Positions 7,993-16,452 of a stretch of DNA of 41,886 nucleotides are shown piece after piece (the first letter of the stretch is position 1; every line of letters starts with the position of its first letter). The DNA comes from CAYVXE01 sp964455375. GTDB taxonomy: Bacteria > Zhuqueibacterota > Zhuqueibacteria > Oceanimicrobiales > Oceanimicrobiaceae. Under the pieces are notes generated by a model. That model made no database searches. It saw only the letters and a list, made by a program, of their open reading frames with translations, and was not told the origin of the DNA. The DNA lies in contig CAYVXE010000031.1 in the NCBI GenBank assembly GCA_964455375.1, forward strand, positions 1 to 41,886. Direction: 5' to 3'. The position numbers and the translations under genes were made by a program.

Positions 7993-9342
7993 ATGACATT
8001 TCAAAATAGTAAAATGATACAGTTTCTGAGCGGGGTTTTCTTACTCGCGGCATTCGTTTCAACTCTCCATGCTGATGACGGCCTGCAGGGTATGACGATA
8101 ACCGAAGCTTTGGAGACGGCTTTAAAGAAAAGTCCAATTATTAAGTCCGTGAGAGCGCAGCGAGATGCGACCGAAGCCAGAATCGGCGTAGCAAAGAGCG
8201 ACCTTTTCCCACAGATTGTCGTTTCTTCTGGATACACCCATTATAATGAACCAAACATCATCGTTCCGATTCACCAGGCAGGGATATTTCCCCCTTTGGA
8301 TAACGACATTTATGAAGCCGTCACCCAGGTTAAAATCCCTCTGTTCAGTGGCGGTCGCACATTAGCGGCAACTCGTGCGGCCAGGGCATCGGCCACAGAG
8401 TCGGCTGTGCAAGAGAACTTGACGGAAAAGCGTCTCATCGAAGGCATCGCACAAATTTATGTCCAATCCCAGGAATTGCAGGATAGAAAAGCCCTGATTG
8501 TCGCACGGTTACAAGTACTGCGACAGCGCTACCGCGAACTTAGCATATTGCTGCAAGAAGGCAGAGTTTCACCGGCTGACCGGGGACTGGTAACCTCATC
8601 CATCGAATCTACCCGCTCCGACAGCCTAGAGGTTGAATCCGGATTTTATCAATCAACCATTCGTCTCGGGCTGCTGCTGGGAACGAATACACCAATTCAA
8701 CCTTTGATGCCAGCCCAAGATGATTTGTTGGAAGGAGTTCTATTCCCGGGTTCACTGACGGCCGTTTCTCAGGTGGTCGGCCCGGAGGTGCGCAAAGCAC
8801 AGACACAATTGGAACGGGCGCTAGCCTTGCACGCTCAGGCCTCAAGAAGTTTTTGGCCTGAAATCAGCGGATTTGCTTCTTACTTCATGCGTTCCGGCAG
8901 TGACTTAGACATGACTGGTGAATGGGCGGTCGGTCTTAGTATCAGTCTGCCTATCTTTGACGGCGGACGGCGAATCGCAAACGTGAGGGCTGCAAAAGCC
9001 TCGGTGAAAGCAGCGGAGGAAGGCCGGCAGTCCGCCTTGCAAGCCCAAAATGCAGCGCTGCACATTGCCTTAGAGCAATGGCGAATTTCTAACATTCGCC
9101 AAAAACATCTCGCTCAGGCTGTGGATTCCAAGTCACGCTCAGTAATCGCGCAGCGGCAGAGGTATGAAGCAGGCCGTATTTCTCTCAGCGAGTTGCTGAC
9201 TCAGGAAACCGAACTGCTGCAGTTGCAAATGGACGAAAGAGGGGTGGTATATGCCGGACGGCTGGCAATCATGAACTACCATGCCACATCGGGGACTTTA
9301 ACCGCTGATCTGGCTGAAACAATCGTAAGGAGTGTGCCATGA
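7993..9342 (+). CDS. TolC-like outer-membrane efflux protein
   Basis: A 449-residue outer-membrane factor of a tripartite pump. A signal peptide is visible (hydrophobic FLSGVFLLAAFVSTLHA, cleavage near residue 27). Two homologous long-coil halves follow. Each contains the family's barrel and coil signature: VKIPLFSGGRTLAATRAARA in the first half and LPIFDGGRRIANVRAAKA in the second. Length is normal for TolC/NodT proteins. The start at 7993 has the site AAAGGGAAG at suitable distance. The last four bases overlap the start of the adaptor gene (ATGA), so the two are translationally coupled. It should form the exit duct for the RND pump encoded at 10400. Confidence 0.93.
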   Translation: MTFQNSKMIQFLSGVFLLAAFVSTLHADDGLQGMTITEALETALKKSPIIKSVRAQRDATEARIGVAKSDLFPQIVVSSGYTHYNEPNIIVPIHQAGIFPPLDNDIYEAVTQVKIPLFSGGRTLAATRAARASATESAVQENLTEKRLIEGIAQIYVQSQELQDRKALIVARLQVLRQRYRELSILLQEGRVSPADRGLVTSSIESTRSDSLEVESGFYQSTIRLGLLLGTNTPIQPLMPAQDDLLEGVLFPGSLTAVSQVVGPEVRKAQTQLERALALHAQASRSFWPEISGFASYFMRSGSDLDMTGEWAVGLSISLPIFDGGRRIANVRAAKASVKAAEEGRQSALQAQNAALHIALEQWRISNIRQKHLAQAVDSKSRSVIAQRQRYEAGRISLSELLTQETELLQLQMDERGVVYAGRLAIMNYHATSGTLTADLAETIVRSVP

Positions 9343-10403
9343 AGCATAAAATATCTTCCTTTATTATATCGACGCTTTTAATCATTGTAGTGGGCTTTGC
9401 TGTCTCCAGTTGTAGCGATAACCGCGCCGACCAGGTAACCGTACCTCCGGTAGCTGTGCGTGTCACGCAACCCATGCTAATGGACATGCAAAGCCGACTG
9501 TCTTATATGGGAACTGTGCATGCCAATCGTGAAGTCAAAGTCATCGCCCAAGTGCAAGGGACGGTGGTTTCCTTGCCGAAACCTGAGGGCGCACCTGTTA
9601 ACAAAGACGAACAAGTTGTAGAGATCGATGTACCCGATATTCGCGCAACCGTAGAGCGGCTGCAAGCGGACCTGGATTACTGGCATCGCCGATATGAGGC
9701 CGATCAAAGATTGGTCGAGGCCGAAGCGCTACCGTCAGAACAGATGGAAACCAGTTTGCGAGCTTACCGCAGCGCCAAAGCCGCATTGGCCGAAGCCGAA
9801 GCCAAACTTGATAAGGCTAAAGAGTTTTCCTCGATAAAGGGTCAGGTGCTCTCCTGGCTGGTTGAACCAGGACAGCACGTCATGCCCGGTCAACCCATTT
9901 TACTGCTCGCCAACGATGTGATCGAAATTCATGTGGAGGTGGTAGAAGAAGATCTGGGGCGAGGCATCAGAGTTGGCGTTCCTGTTAAAGTGCAGGACTG
10001 GCAAGGACACACATTTCAATCCAAGGTTTCGGAGGTTGCTCCGGTCACCAGCGGTCCCGCACGCACGTTTACCATCAAGCTGCCAGTGCCAGCCTTGACA
10101 AATCACGTCGAAGATTTGCGCATCGGGAGCTCAATGCAGGTGGATTTCATCCTTAAATCCAGCGGCAACAGTGTAGCGGTTCCGGTGGAAGCGATTTCCA
10201 ATCAGGGCGGCAATCCGCACATCTTCTTGATTCATGAAAACCGTGCCAAAAAGCAGCCGGTCACCATTGGTATTGAACAGGATGCCTGGGTTGAAGTTGA
10301 GTTTCACTGGAATGGAAAAGACCGCGTGGCCATCTCCAATCTAAGCAGCCTGGAAGACGGAGTGCCCGTCTTTCCGGTAGAGATTAAGGAGGTGACCCCA
10401 TGA
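9339..10403 (+). CDS. RND efflux periplasmic adaptor (membrane fusion lipoprotein)
   Basis: A 354-residue HlyD/AcrA-type adaptor. The N-terminal hydrophobic stretch ends in the lipobox VSSC (Cys25), so it is probably anchored to the inner membrane by lipid. A beta-barrel/lipoyl half (AQVQGTVVSLPKPEGAPVNK) leads into a short coiled-coil hairpin (about 105-165), the second lipoyl half (KGQVLSWLVEPGQHV) and membrane-proximal beta domains. It bridges the RND pump and the outer-membrane factor. It overlaps both neighbours by four bases, as expected for a coupled three-gene operon. Confidence 0.93.
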   Translation: MKHKISSFIISTLLIIVVGFAVSSCSDNRADQVTVPPVAVRVTQPMLMDMQSRLSYMGTVHANREVKVIAQVQGTVVSLPKPEGAPVNKDEQVVEIDVPDIRATVERLQADLDYWHRRYEADQRLVEAEALPSEQMETSLRAYRSAKAALAEAEAKLDKAKEFSSIKGQVLSWLVEPGQHVMPGQPILLLANDVIEIHVEVVEEDLGRGIRVGVPVKVQDWQGHTFQSKVSEVAPVTSGPARTFTIKLPVPALTNHVEDLRIGSSMQVDFILKSSGNSVAVPVEAISNQGGNPHIFLIHENRAKKQPVTIGIEQDAWVEVEFHWNGKDRVAISNLSSLEDGVPVFPVEIKEVTP

Positions 10404-13400
10404 CGCTTTCCCGATTTGCTCTGTTAAACCGGCACACAGTTTGGGCGCTCGCCATCGCTGCAGTTATCTTCGGAACGTTGGCCTATTTCACGCTGCCGAT
10501 TCAGCTTTTTCCTGAAACGGCGCCACCGTTGGTCAATATTTTGACCCCATATCCCGGGGCAGCCGCACAGGATGTGGCTGATCTCATCTCTGAGCCCATC
10601 GAGGAGGAATGTGCGGCTTTGGAAGGCGTCTATAAAGTGAGTTCGACTTCGCAGGATGGTTTGTCATTGGTATCGGTGGAATTCACTTACGATATGGATG
10701 TGGATTTGGCTGCCGTGGATGCACAAAATGCTATTTCTCGAATCCGCTCTCAATTGCCACGGGAAATTGGTGAGCCACAGGTTTTAAAATTTTCCACAAG
10801 CGATCGACCCGTGCTCACCGTTGGTCTGAAAGGAGAAGACCTGGTGGCAGTAAGACGTCTGGCGGAAGATGTTTTGGCGCCGGAAATCCAGCGGGTTGAA
10901 GGAGTGGCCCTGGTGGATGTTTTCGGTGGCTATAAACCGGAAATTTCCGTGCACGTGGATAGGAATCGTCTGGAAGCGCACAAGCTTCGTTTAGCGGTGG
11001 TAGTGGATGCGATCCGAAACCACAACGTCAGTGTACCGGCGGGTCAGATTCGCAGCGCGGGACGCCAGTATACGTTTAGAGTAGATGAACAAAAACGGAC
11101 CCTGCGTGAAATCGCTCAAATCCCAATTACCACACAGACTGGCAGCAGAATCCTCATTGGTGACATCGCCGAAATCAGCGAAGGTGGTGGCGAGGATCTC
11201 TCGCGTTTCAGGGTGAATGGACAGGCGGCCATTGCCATGCAGATTTTTAAACAAGACGATGCCAATACGGTGCAGGTGGTTGAGCTGGTCAGAAGTAAGT
11301 TTAAGGATATATCAAGGCGTTACTCTGAAATTAAAATCATAGAAGCCGAAGAGGATGCCTCTTTTACCCAACAGGTTGTCGACAACATGTTGGGAAGCGT
11401 CTGGCAGGCCCTTTTGTTAGCATCGATCGTGATATTTTTATTTTTGAGCAGTGTCCGCCGGGGGATTGTGGTGGCCATATCCATGCCCATGTCTTTTGTG
11501 TTGACATTTGCAGGAATGAAGCTATTTGGTATCGAGGTAAATCTGGTTACCTTAACTGCCATCATTTTGGCAGTGGGTATGGTTGTGGATGCTTCGGTTG
11601 TCGTTTTGGAAAACATTACCCGCCGCTACAATGAAGGTAACCTCTCACCTGATGAGGCAGCGATGGCCGGCGCCTCTGAGATTCAATTTGCGGTCATTGC
11701 CGGCAACGCTACGACACTTATCGTTCTGATTCCGCTGCTATATCTTTACGGCTTTGTAGGTAAAGTTTTCGGCCCTCTGTCAGGCACATTAATTATCGCC
11801 TTCCTTTCTTCCCTAGTAGTAGCGTTGGGGCTTGTGCCGATTTTAACAGCGATGGTTACCCGGGAAGGCGGTAAGCTGGAAAATTGGGCTGTTAAGATCA
11901 GTAGACCCTGGAATTGGGCAATGGATTATTTACGCAATGGCTATCTGTGGTTATTGCAAAAATCTTTAAGAGCCCGCTGGCTGGTGTTTGTCACGGCTGC
12001 GGTTCTCTTCGTCACCGGATTAATCCTCTTGCGATTTCAGGGCATGGAGCTGTTGCCAAAACTGGACAGCGGTTCCAGCTTTGTAACGGTTGAAACCCCG
12101 CCAGGCTCTTCATTAGATGAAACCGAAAAAGTAATGCAAGATGTTGAAGCGGTAATTCTGTCCGAACCTGAAGTCGTGCTCATTTCGAACCAGATGGGGT
12201 TTGAGCCTGGTATGCACTCTTTTGGTGGAGGCGGCGTGCAAGGGCCGACACAGGGATATCTCTCCTTAACCTTCACTCCGAGAACAGAACGGGACAAGAC
12301 CATCTGGGAGATACAAGACCGCCTCCGTAATAATCTTGCCAAGGTTCCGGGAATTCAAACCCTGGTTGTGCGTGAATCTGGCAGCACAGCCAAAGCAACG
12401 ACTGCCGCATCCATCGAGGTAAGCATTAAAGGGCCGGACCCACTTGTATTGGACAAACTGGGTGATCAGGCGCTTTCCCGGGTTCGCTCGATAGCTGGGG
12501 TAACGAATCCTTATCGCAGTTGGCGATTAGACCAGCGGAACACGATACTATCCATCGATGAGGAACGGGCACGAGAATTGGGACTATCTCCGGCTGTCGC
12601 TGCCCGTGAATTGGTGCAGTCTCTGGATGGCACGATTGCCGGAATGTACCGAAGTCAAGTGGGTGAGGATACGCCCATTCGGGTTCGATACGCCAAATCC
12701 TTCCGCCAACAGGAAACCGATGCCTTGGCGGTGCGGACAATTTCGATGCAAGACGGCCAGGTGGTGCCATTTAGCGCTTTAGCTGAAAGCCAAGAAATTC
12801 GTGTTCAGGGGCTGGTTACCCATGAGAACCTGGAATCCACTCTTAAAATACTGGCTTTGCACCAAGACCGCCCCCTGAGCTTTGTCACAGCGGATGTCAG
12901 AAAGGTCATAGCAAACATAAATGTACCAAGGGGATATACGATTTCACTGGAGGGTGAAGACAAAGATTTGGCAGAATCCAGGGGTGAGTTAGTCGGGGCA
13001 CTCGCCATAGCGTTTGTGGCCATTTATCTCTTATTAGTTGCCCAATTCAGGTCATTTCTACATCCAATCACCGTGCTCATGTCGGTACCTTTGAGCCTGA
13101 TTGGTGTTTCCATCGCCTTGTGGATTGCTGGAAAGTCTGTCTCCATGCCGGTTATGGTCGGATTGATTCTGCTAGTGGGGATTGTAGTGAATAATGCTAT
13201 TATTTTGCTCGATTTTATCCGTCAAAAACGTTCGGAAGGTATGGCGCGTCGAGAGGCTATTATCGGTTCAGTCCGCACCCGTTTTCGTCCGATTATGATG
13301 ACTTCATTTTCCACCATCGTAGGAATGATCCCGCTTGCATTCGAATGGGCACTTGGTGCCGAGCGCTTTTCACCACTGGCGATTGCGGTTATCGGTGGCA

Positions 13401-13504
13401 TGACTGCTTCTACCTTTTTGACAATGATCGTTATCCCGGTGCTGTATGATGCGTTTGATGACTGGGGGCAACTATTGAGACCTTTACCAAAAGGAAAGTC
13501 GTGA
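10400..13504 (+). CDS. RND-family efflux transporter (AcrB/HAE1-like permease)
   Basis: A 1034-residue inner-membrane pump of the usual RND length and duplicated layout: a first transmembrane helix, a large periplasmic loop, six helices, then the same again. The first periplasmic domain opens with LFPETAPPLVNILTPYPGA. Helix 4 contains the proton-relay region AVGMVVDASVVVLENI with Asp397. AcrB has two adjacent aspartates there, but a single aspartate is common in subfamilies of this group. Helix 10 reads LVGIVVNNAIILLDF. Substrate cannot be read from sequence; the TetR neighbour suggests drugs, bile-like compounds or lipids rather than metals. The stop codon overlaps the GTG start of the next gene. 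Confidence 0.95.
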   Translation: MTLSRFALLNRHTVWALAIAAVIFGTLAYFTLPIQLFPETAPPLVNILTPYPGAAAQDVADLISEPIEEECAALEGVYKVSSTSQDGLSLVSVEFTYDMDVDLAAVDAQNAISRIRSQLPREIGEPQVLKFSTSDRPVLTVGLKGEDLVAVRRLAEDVLAPEIQRVEGVALVDVFGGYKPEISVHVDRNRLEAHKLRLAVVVDAIRNHNVSVPAGQIRSAGRQYTFRVDEQKRTLREIAQIPITTQTGSRILIGDIAEISEGGGEDLSRFRVNGQAAIAMQIFKQDDANTVQVVELVRSKFKDISRRYSEIKIIEAEEDASFTQQVVDNMLGSVWQALLLASIVIFLFLSSVRRGIVVAISMPMSFVLTFAGMKLFGIEVNLVTLTAIILAVGMVVDASVVVLENITRRYNEGNLSPDEAAMAGASEIQFAVIAGNATTLIVLIPLLYLYGFVGKVFGPLSGTLIIAFLSSLVVALGLVPILTAMVTREGGKLENWAVKISRPWNWAMDYLRNGYLWLLQKSLRARWLVFVTAAVLFVTGLILLRFQGMELLPKLDSGSSFVTVETPPGSSLDETEKVMQDVEAVILSEPEVVLISNQMGFEPGMHSFGGGGVQGPTQGYLSLTFTPRTERDKTIWEIQDRLRNNLAKVPGIQTLVVRESGSTAKATTAASIEVSIKGPDPLVLDKLGDQALSRVRSIAGVTNPYRSWRLDQRNTILSIDEERARELGLSPAVAARELVQSLDGTIAGMYRSQVGEDTPIRVRYAKSFRQQETDALAVRTISMQDGQVVPFSALAESQEIRVQGLVTHENLESTLKILALHQDRPLSFVTADVRKVIANINVPRGYTISLEGEDKDLAESRGELVGALAIAFVAIYLLLVAQFRSFLHPITVLMSVPLSLIGVSIALWIAGKSVSMPVMVGLILLVGIVVNNAIILLDFIRQKRSEGMARREAIIGSVRTRFRPIMMTSFSTIVGMIPLAFEWALGAERFSPLAIAVIGGMTASTFLTMIVIPVLYDAFDDWGQLLRPLPKGKS

Positions 13505-13896
13505 AGCACTCGGCGACCCAAAACTCAATGAGATCAAAAACCAAAAATCGATTTGCAGGAGTTACAGGACTTCTGGTAGGTTTACTCTCGCTTATTTCCG
13601 GTTCCGCAGTGCTTCTTGGACTGACGCAGCCTGACTACACGGTCTTACGTTGGCTTGTAATATACAACACAAGCATGGGAGTGGTTTCAATTGCTGCTGG
13701 GGTCGGGATATGGTCGGCGCAGATGTGGGCTGCCAGGATCGCGAGTTATATCACAACCGCTCATGTCGTCGTTCTTCTGGTTCTATTCGTCATGTATGCT
13801 TCGACATACACCGTTGCATTACAGAGCATGGGTGCAATGACCTTCAGGTCGTTCATCTGGATTGGTATAACCTTGACGGTTTGGAAGAAGAAGTAG
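13501..13896 (+). CDS. Small four-helix membrane protein coupled to the RND pump
   Basis: A 131-residue protein of unknown function starting with GTG inside the stop of the pump gene (GTGA overlap), so translation is coupled. Four hydrophobic segments are visible: FAGVTGLLVGLLSLISGSAVLLGL, LVIYNTSMGVVSIAAGVGIW, YITTAHVVVLLVLFVMYA and FRSFIWIGITLTVW. The very basic N- and C-termini suggest both ends face the cytoplasm. The position implies a job with the efflux pump, either as a small accessory subunit or as an unrelated membrane protein sharing the transcript. No family is recognised. Confidence 0.75.
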   Translation: MKHSATQNSMRSKTKNRFAGVTGLLVGLLSLISGSAVLLGLTQPDYTVLRWLVIYNTSMGVVSIAAGVGIWSAQMWAARIASYITTAHVVVLLVLFVMYASTYTVALQSMGAMTFRSFIWIGITLTVWKKK

Positions 13897-14026
13897 TACA
13901 TTCTCTCTTGTTTGAATACGCGTTTTATCACTTCTTATTTGTAACGAATCTACGTGACCCTGCAAATGCAGAGCATGGCTTGAATTTTGGCAGGCGTTTA
14001 GTAAAAATTTAATTAAAGGAGACACG

Positions 14027-14572
14027 ATGAAAACTCTTGTCACATTTATCTTGATTATTCTTGTGGACGTCTTAACAATCGGATGTTCCAAAGATAATGG
14101 CGAGCCACACAAAACATTGGGAACGGCGGTTGCGGTAGACCATGATGAACATGGCGCAGAAGGGAATGAGAATCGACCCAATGAACTGGAACTGCCGCCA
14201 AACTTGCTTCACCTCTTGCAACAGGAGATGCAGCAAATCGAATCGGGCATGCATCTGCTGCTGAACCATCTGAGCAAAGGAGAAGCGAATAAGGCGGCGA
14301 ATATCGCAATGAAAATCCACAACAGCTTTATTCTGAAACAATCGTTGTCGCCACAGGAATTGCAGCAACTGATAAGCCTGCTACCGACCGGATTCGTGCA
14401 CATGGACAGAGCGTTTCACGGCCAGGCCAAAAAACTTGCACAAGCCGCGGAGCGACACGATTTTGCCGCCGGCATGAAAATCTACGGGAAAATGGCGCAA
14501 GCTTGTGTGAGCTGTCATGAGCAATTTGCTCAGGAAAGATTTCCTGGCTTGACAATAAAAAGTGTGAATTAA
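14027..14572 (+). CDS. Cytochrome c'-like lipoprotein (single C-terminal CxxCH)
   Basis: A 181-residue exported protein. The hydrophobic N-terminus ends in a probable lipobox (TIGC, Cys20), so it is likely lipid-anchored. After an acidic/His-containing linker comes a mainly helical domain with one heme-attachment motif close to the C-terminus (CVSCH, Cys160-His164). That is the arrangement of class II cytochromes (c', c556). Helix 1 (LLQQEMQQIESGMHLLLNHL) offers methionines as a possible second ligand. The start is backed by the site AAAGGAG. The gene lies 130 bases after the RND operon and before a terminator (14602). Its role could be electron transfer or gas/metal sensing; no partner is evident. 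Confidence 0.75.
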   Translation: MKTLVTFILIILVDVLTIGCSKDNGEPHKTLGTAVAVDHDEHGAEGNENRPNELELPPNLLHLLQQEMQQIESGMHLLLNHLSKGEANKAANIAMKIHNSFILKQSLSPQELQQLISLLPTGFVHMDRAFHGQAKKLAQAAERHDFAAGMKIYGKMAQACVSCHEQFAQERFPGLTIKSVN

Positions 14573-14601
14573 AAAATTATAAACTTTTTACTTCCTCCAA
14601 C

Positions 14602-14637
14602 CAAGGCTATAGGCTCGTTAGTTGAGCCATAGCCTTG
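14602..14637 (+). terminator. Hairpin terminator after the cytochrome gene
   Basis: CAAGGCTATAGGCTC pairs with GAGCCATAGCCTTG (one mismatch or bulge) over a short loop and is followed by T-rich sequence (TCTATTTTGTT). The stem core repeats that of the terminator at 7148-7182. Confidence 0.7.
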
Positions 14638-14714
14638 TCTATTTTGTTCTGTATATTTTGAAGACATCGAGTATTGCCGAATTTCCTTTCTTTGGTTGTT
14701 GTGGAAAAAGGTAT

Positions 14715-14751
14715 CGTCCAAACCGTCGAACCCTCGTCGACTAAATGGTCG
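14715..14751. promoter_or_regulatory. Paired upstream activator sites for the 14851 sigma54 promoter
   Basis: CGTCCAAACCGTCG (14715-14728) is identical over 14 bases to the site at 6402. CGACTAAATGGTCG (14738-14751) is a second, diverged copy (10 of 14) and shows the full dyad CGAC-N6-GTCG. The copies start 23 bp apart and the first starts 136 bp before the sigma54 element, exactly as at 6402-6538. Confidence 0.8.
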
Positions 14752-14850
14752 AAAAATCCTGTCCATCCCAAATTTAGTTCTAATCAATGTAGTTAATAAG
14801 CCTTTAATTATAAATATGTTATAACAAAATTGTTTTCACACTTCAATTTC

Positions 14851-14866
14851 TGGCACACCTGTTGCC
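14851..14866 (+). promoter_or_regulatory. Sigma54 (-24/-12) promoter
   Basis: TGGCACACCTGTTGCC matches TGGCAC-N5-TTGCW except at the last, weakly conserved base. GG and GC doublets are correctly placed. Transcription would start near 14877, about 60 bases before the ATG at 14936, and probably covers the genes to 18534. Confidence 0.88.
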
Positions 14867-14935
14867 TTAACCTCACCCGAAAGCGAAATAAAATCGCAGG
14901 TTAATTACTAACTATCTAAACAAAGGAGTTGAATC

Positions 14936-15703
14936 ATGAAACGAATAATGAATCTTACGGCTGCAGCGGCACTGATGTTTTCCCTGACGCTGCTATTTGT
15001 TACTACGTCCGGAGATGCCTACGCCCAGCAAAAAGGCAAAACGACCGAGAAGGGTTTTGTCGATAAAAATGGTGATGGTCTCAACGACAACGCCAAAGAC
15101 GCTGATGGCGATGGTATCCCGAACGGCCAGGATCCGGACTACCAACGTCTGAATCCCGAAAAGGGATTTGTAGACGCTGATGGCGACGGCATCAATGACA
15201 ATGCCAAAGACGCTGATGGTGACGGAATCCCGAACGGCCAAGACCCGGACTATGTATCGCCTAAAGACGGCAGCGGCAGCAAAATGGGCGCTGGCAACAA
15301 AGGCGGCCAGGGCACGGGAAGTGGGACTAAAGCAAGCGAAATGCAGAATCGAGTCAAAGGTTTTGTAGATGAGAACGGTGATGGCGTTAACGACAACGCC
15401 AGAGATAACGATGGTGACGGAATCCCCAACGGTCAAGACCCAGACTACCAGCGCCAGAATCCCATGAATGGCAAAGGCAAAATGGGTTTCATCGACGAAA
15501 ATGGCGATGGCATCAATGACTTAGCTCTGGACGCCGACGGCGATGGCATTCCCAACGGACAGGACCCGGACTATGTAAGACCCCAAGACGGAACAGGTCG
15601 AAAATTTGGTCAAGGTAGAGGCATCGGCACTGGCACTGGAACTGGCGACTGCGATGGCATGGGGCCCAAAGGTAAAACCAATAAAAGAGGCGGTAGAAAT
15701 TAA
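14936..15703 (+). CDS. Secreted calcium-repeat protein (thrombospondin type 3-like)
   Basis: A 255-residue exported protein. The signal peptide is clear (cleavage after AYA, residue 30). The mature part has four almost identical 30-residue units (residues 40-69, 77-106, 142-171, 184-213). Each unit has two aspartate-rich loops of the form DxNGDGxND and DxDGDGIPNGQDPD, as in calcium-binding thrombospondin type 3 and dockerin-like repeats. Units are joined by Gly/Ser/Lys linkers, and the tail is Gly-, Thr- and Lys-rich with a single Cys. It should be a calcium-stabilised surface or periplasmic protein. It heads a sigma54-controlled unit; the start has AAAGGAG upstream. The partner at 15770 has the same kind of repeats. 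Confidence 0.9.
   Translation: MKRIMNLTAAAALMFSLTLLFVTTSGDAYAQQKGKTTEKGFVDKNGDGLNDNAKDADGDGIPNGQDPDYQRLNPEKGFVDADGDGINDNAKDADGDGIPNGQDPDYVSPKDGSGSKMGAGNKGGQGTGSGTKASEMQNRVKGFVDENGDGVNDNARDNDGDGIPNGQDPDYQRQNPMNGKGKMGFIDENGDGINDLALDADGDGIPNGQDPDYVRPQDGTGRKFGQGRGIGTGTGTGDCDGMGPKGKTNKRGGRN
15053..15574 (+). repeat. Four 90-bp coding repeats
   Basis: Units at 15053-15142, 15164-15253, 15359-15448 and 15485-15574 encode the calcium-loop repeats. They remain close at DNA level but show many silent changes, which suggests selection on the protein rather than very recent duplication. Confidence 0.85.
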
Positions 15704-15718
15704 CTAGCCCTAAACACA

Positions 15719-15745
15719 CTCCCGAAGGTTCCGAACCTTCGGGAG
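15719..15745. repeat. Hairpin between the two calcium-repeat genes (REP-like)
   Basis: CTCCCGAAGGTT and its exact reverse complement are separated by CCG, forming a 12-bp stem. No T-run follows directly; 'GTTGTTTATAGGAGG' leads into the ribosome binding site of the next gene. It could stabilise the upstream mRNA or lower downstream expression. The core is shared with the repeat at 1372-1404. Confidence 0.7.
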
Positions 15746-15769
15746 GTTGTTTATAGGAGGTGATGAACC

Positions 15770-16396
15770 ATGAAAAAAATCTTTACCATCTCATTAATCT
15801 TAGCTTTCACTCTTGCTTTGGGAACTTGGAAAATTAGCGCACAAAGTAAAAACCTATCTAAAAAGGTAGATTCAATAGGTTTTGAAGATAAAACCAAAGA
15901 CGACATCAACGATAGATTTCAGGACGCAAATGGCGATGGTGTAAATGATGTCACCCGCAAACCTTATCTCCATAAATTTCAATTTATAGACACAAACCAA
16001 GATGGCATAAACGACCTGTGGATTGACCGGGATGGTGATGGTGTGAATGATTTATCACACAAATTAAGCAAGGGGGGGCAAAGCGATATCGATAAGTGCA
16101 TTTTGGATTTCAATAAAGATGGTATCAACGACATCACTGGATTTAAATATAAAAAAGAAGATTTCATGGGTCACGCATTTGGCTTCATTGATGAAAAAAC
16201 AGGAAAAATTCAAGGTAAATTTATCGACGAAAATGGTAACGGTTTAGACGACCGTATGGAAATGACACGATGGAGAAATCGTCAACGCAACAGAGATATC
16301 TTTATCGACGAGGATGGGGACGGTATTTGCGATGGGCGGAATGACAAGTTACGAAGGCATCGCAGTGCTCGAAAGCACAAGGGAGACAAACACTGA
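15770..16396 (+). CDS. Second secreted Asp-rich calcium-repeat protein
   Basis: A 208-residue exported protein with a signal peptide (cleavage after ISA, residue 24). The mature part has six aspartate loops: DANGDGVND, DTNQDGIND, DRDGDGVND, DFNKDGIND, DENGNGLDD and DEDGDGICD. They are spaced less regularly than in the 14936 protein. The C-terminus is strongly basic (Arg/Lys/His-rich). The loops fit calcium binding of EF-hand/thrombospondin type 3 style. A strong site AGGAGG precedes the ATG, 66 bases after the upstream gene, so it belongs to the same sigma54 unit. Function is unknown; the basic tail could bind a polyanion such as LPS, nucleic acid or heparin-like glycan. Confidence 0.88.
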   Translation: MKKIFTISLILAFTLALGTWKISAQSKNLSKKVDSIGFEDKTKDDINDRFQDANGDGVNDVTRKPYLHKFQFIDTNQDGINDLWIDRDGDGVNDLSHKLSKGGQSDIDKCILDFNKDGINDITGFKYKKEDFMGHAFGFIDEKTGKIQGKFIDENGNGLDDRMEMTRWRNRQRNRDIFIDEDGDGICDGRNDKLRRHRSARKHKGDKH

Positions 16397-16452
16397 TTTT
16401 AGACGTGTGAAGTATTTGAGTCAACAACTAACTATGTTGGAGGTCAAGAGTT

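Noticed and set aside
13985..14002. TGGCAG-type element before the cytochrome gene as a sigma54 promoter
   Set aside because: The -12 half (TTTAG) lacks the GC doublet and no upstream paired sites are present.
14055..14403. Several overlapping minus-strand ORFs across the cytochrome gene
   Set aside because: They are shadows of the plus-strand gene, which has a signal sequence, heme motif and ribosome binding site.
15053..15574. CRISPR array
   Set aside because: The regular 90-bp repeats are in-frame coding repeats of a secreted protein with silent changes, with no unique spacers.
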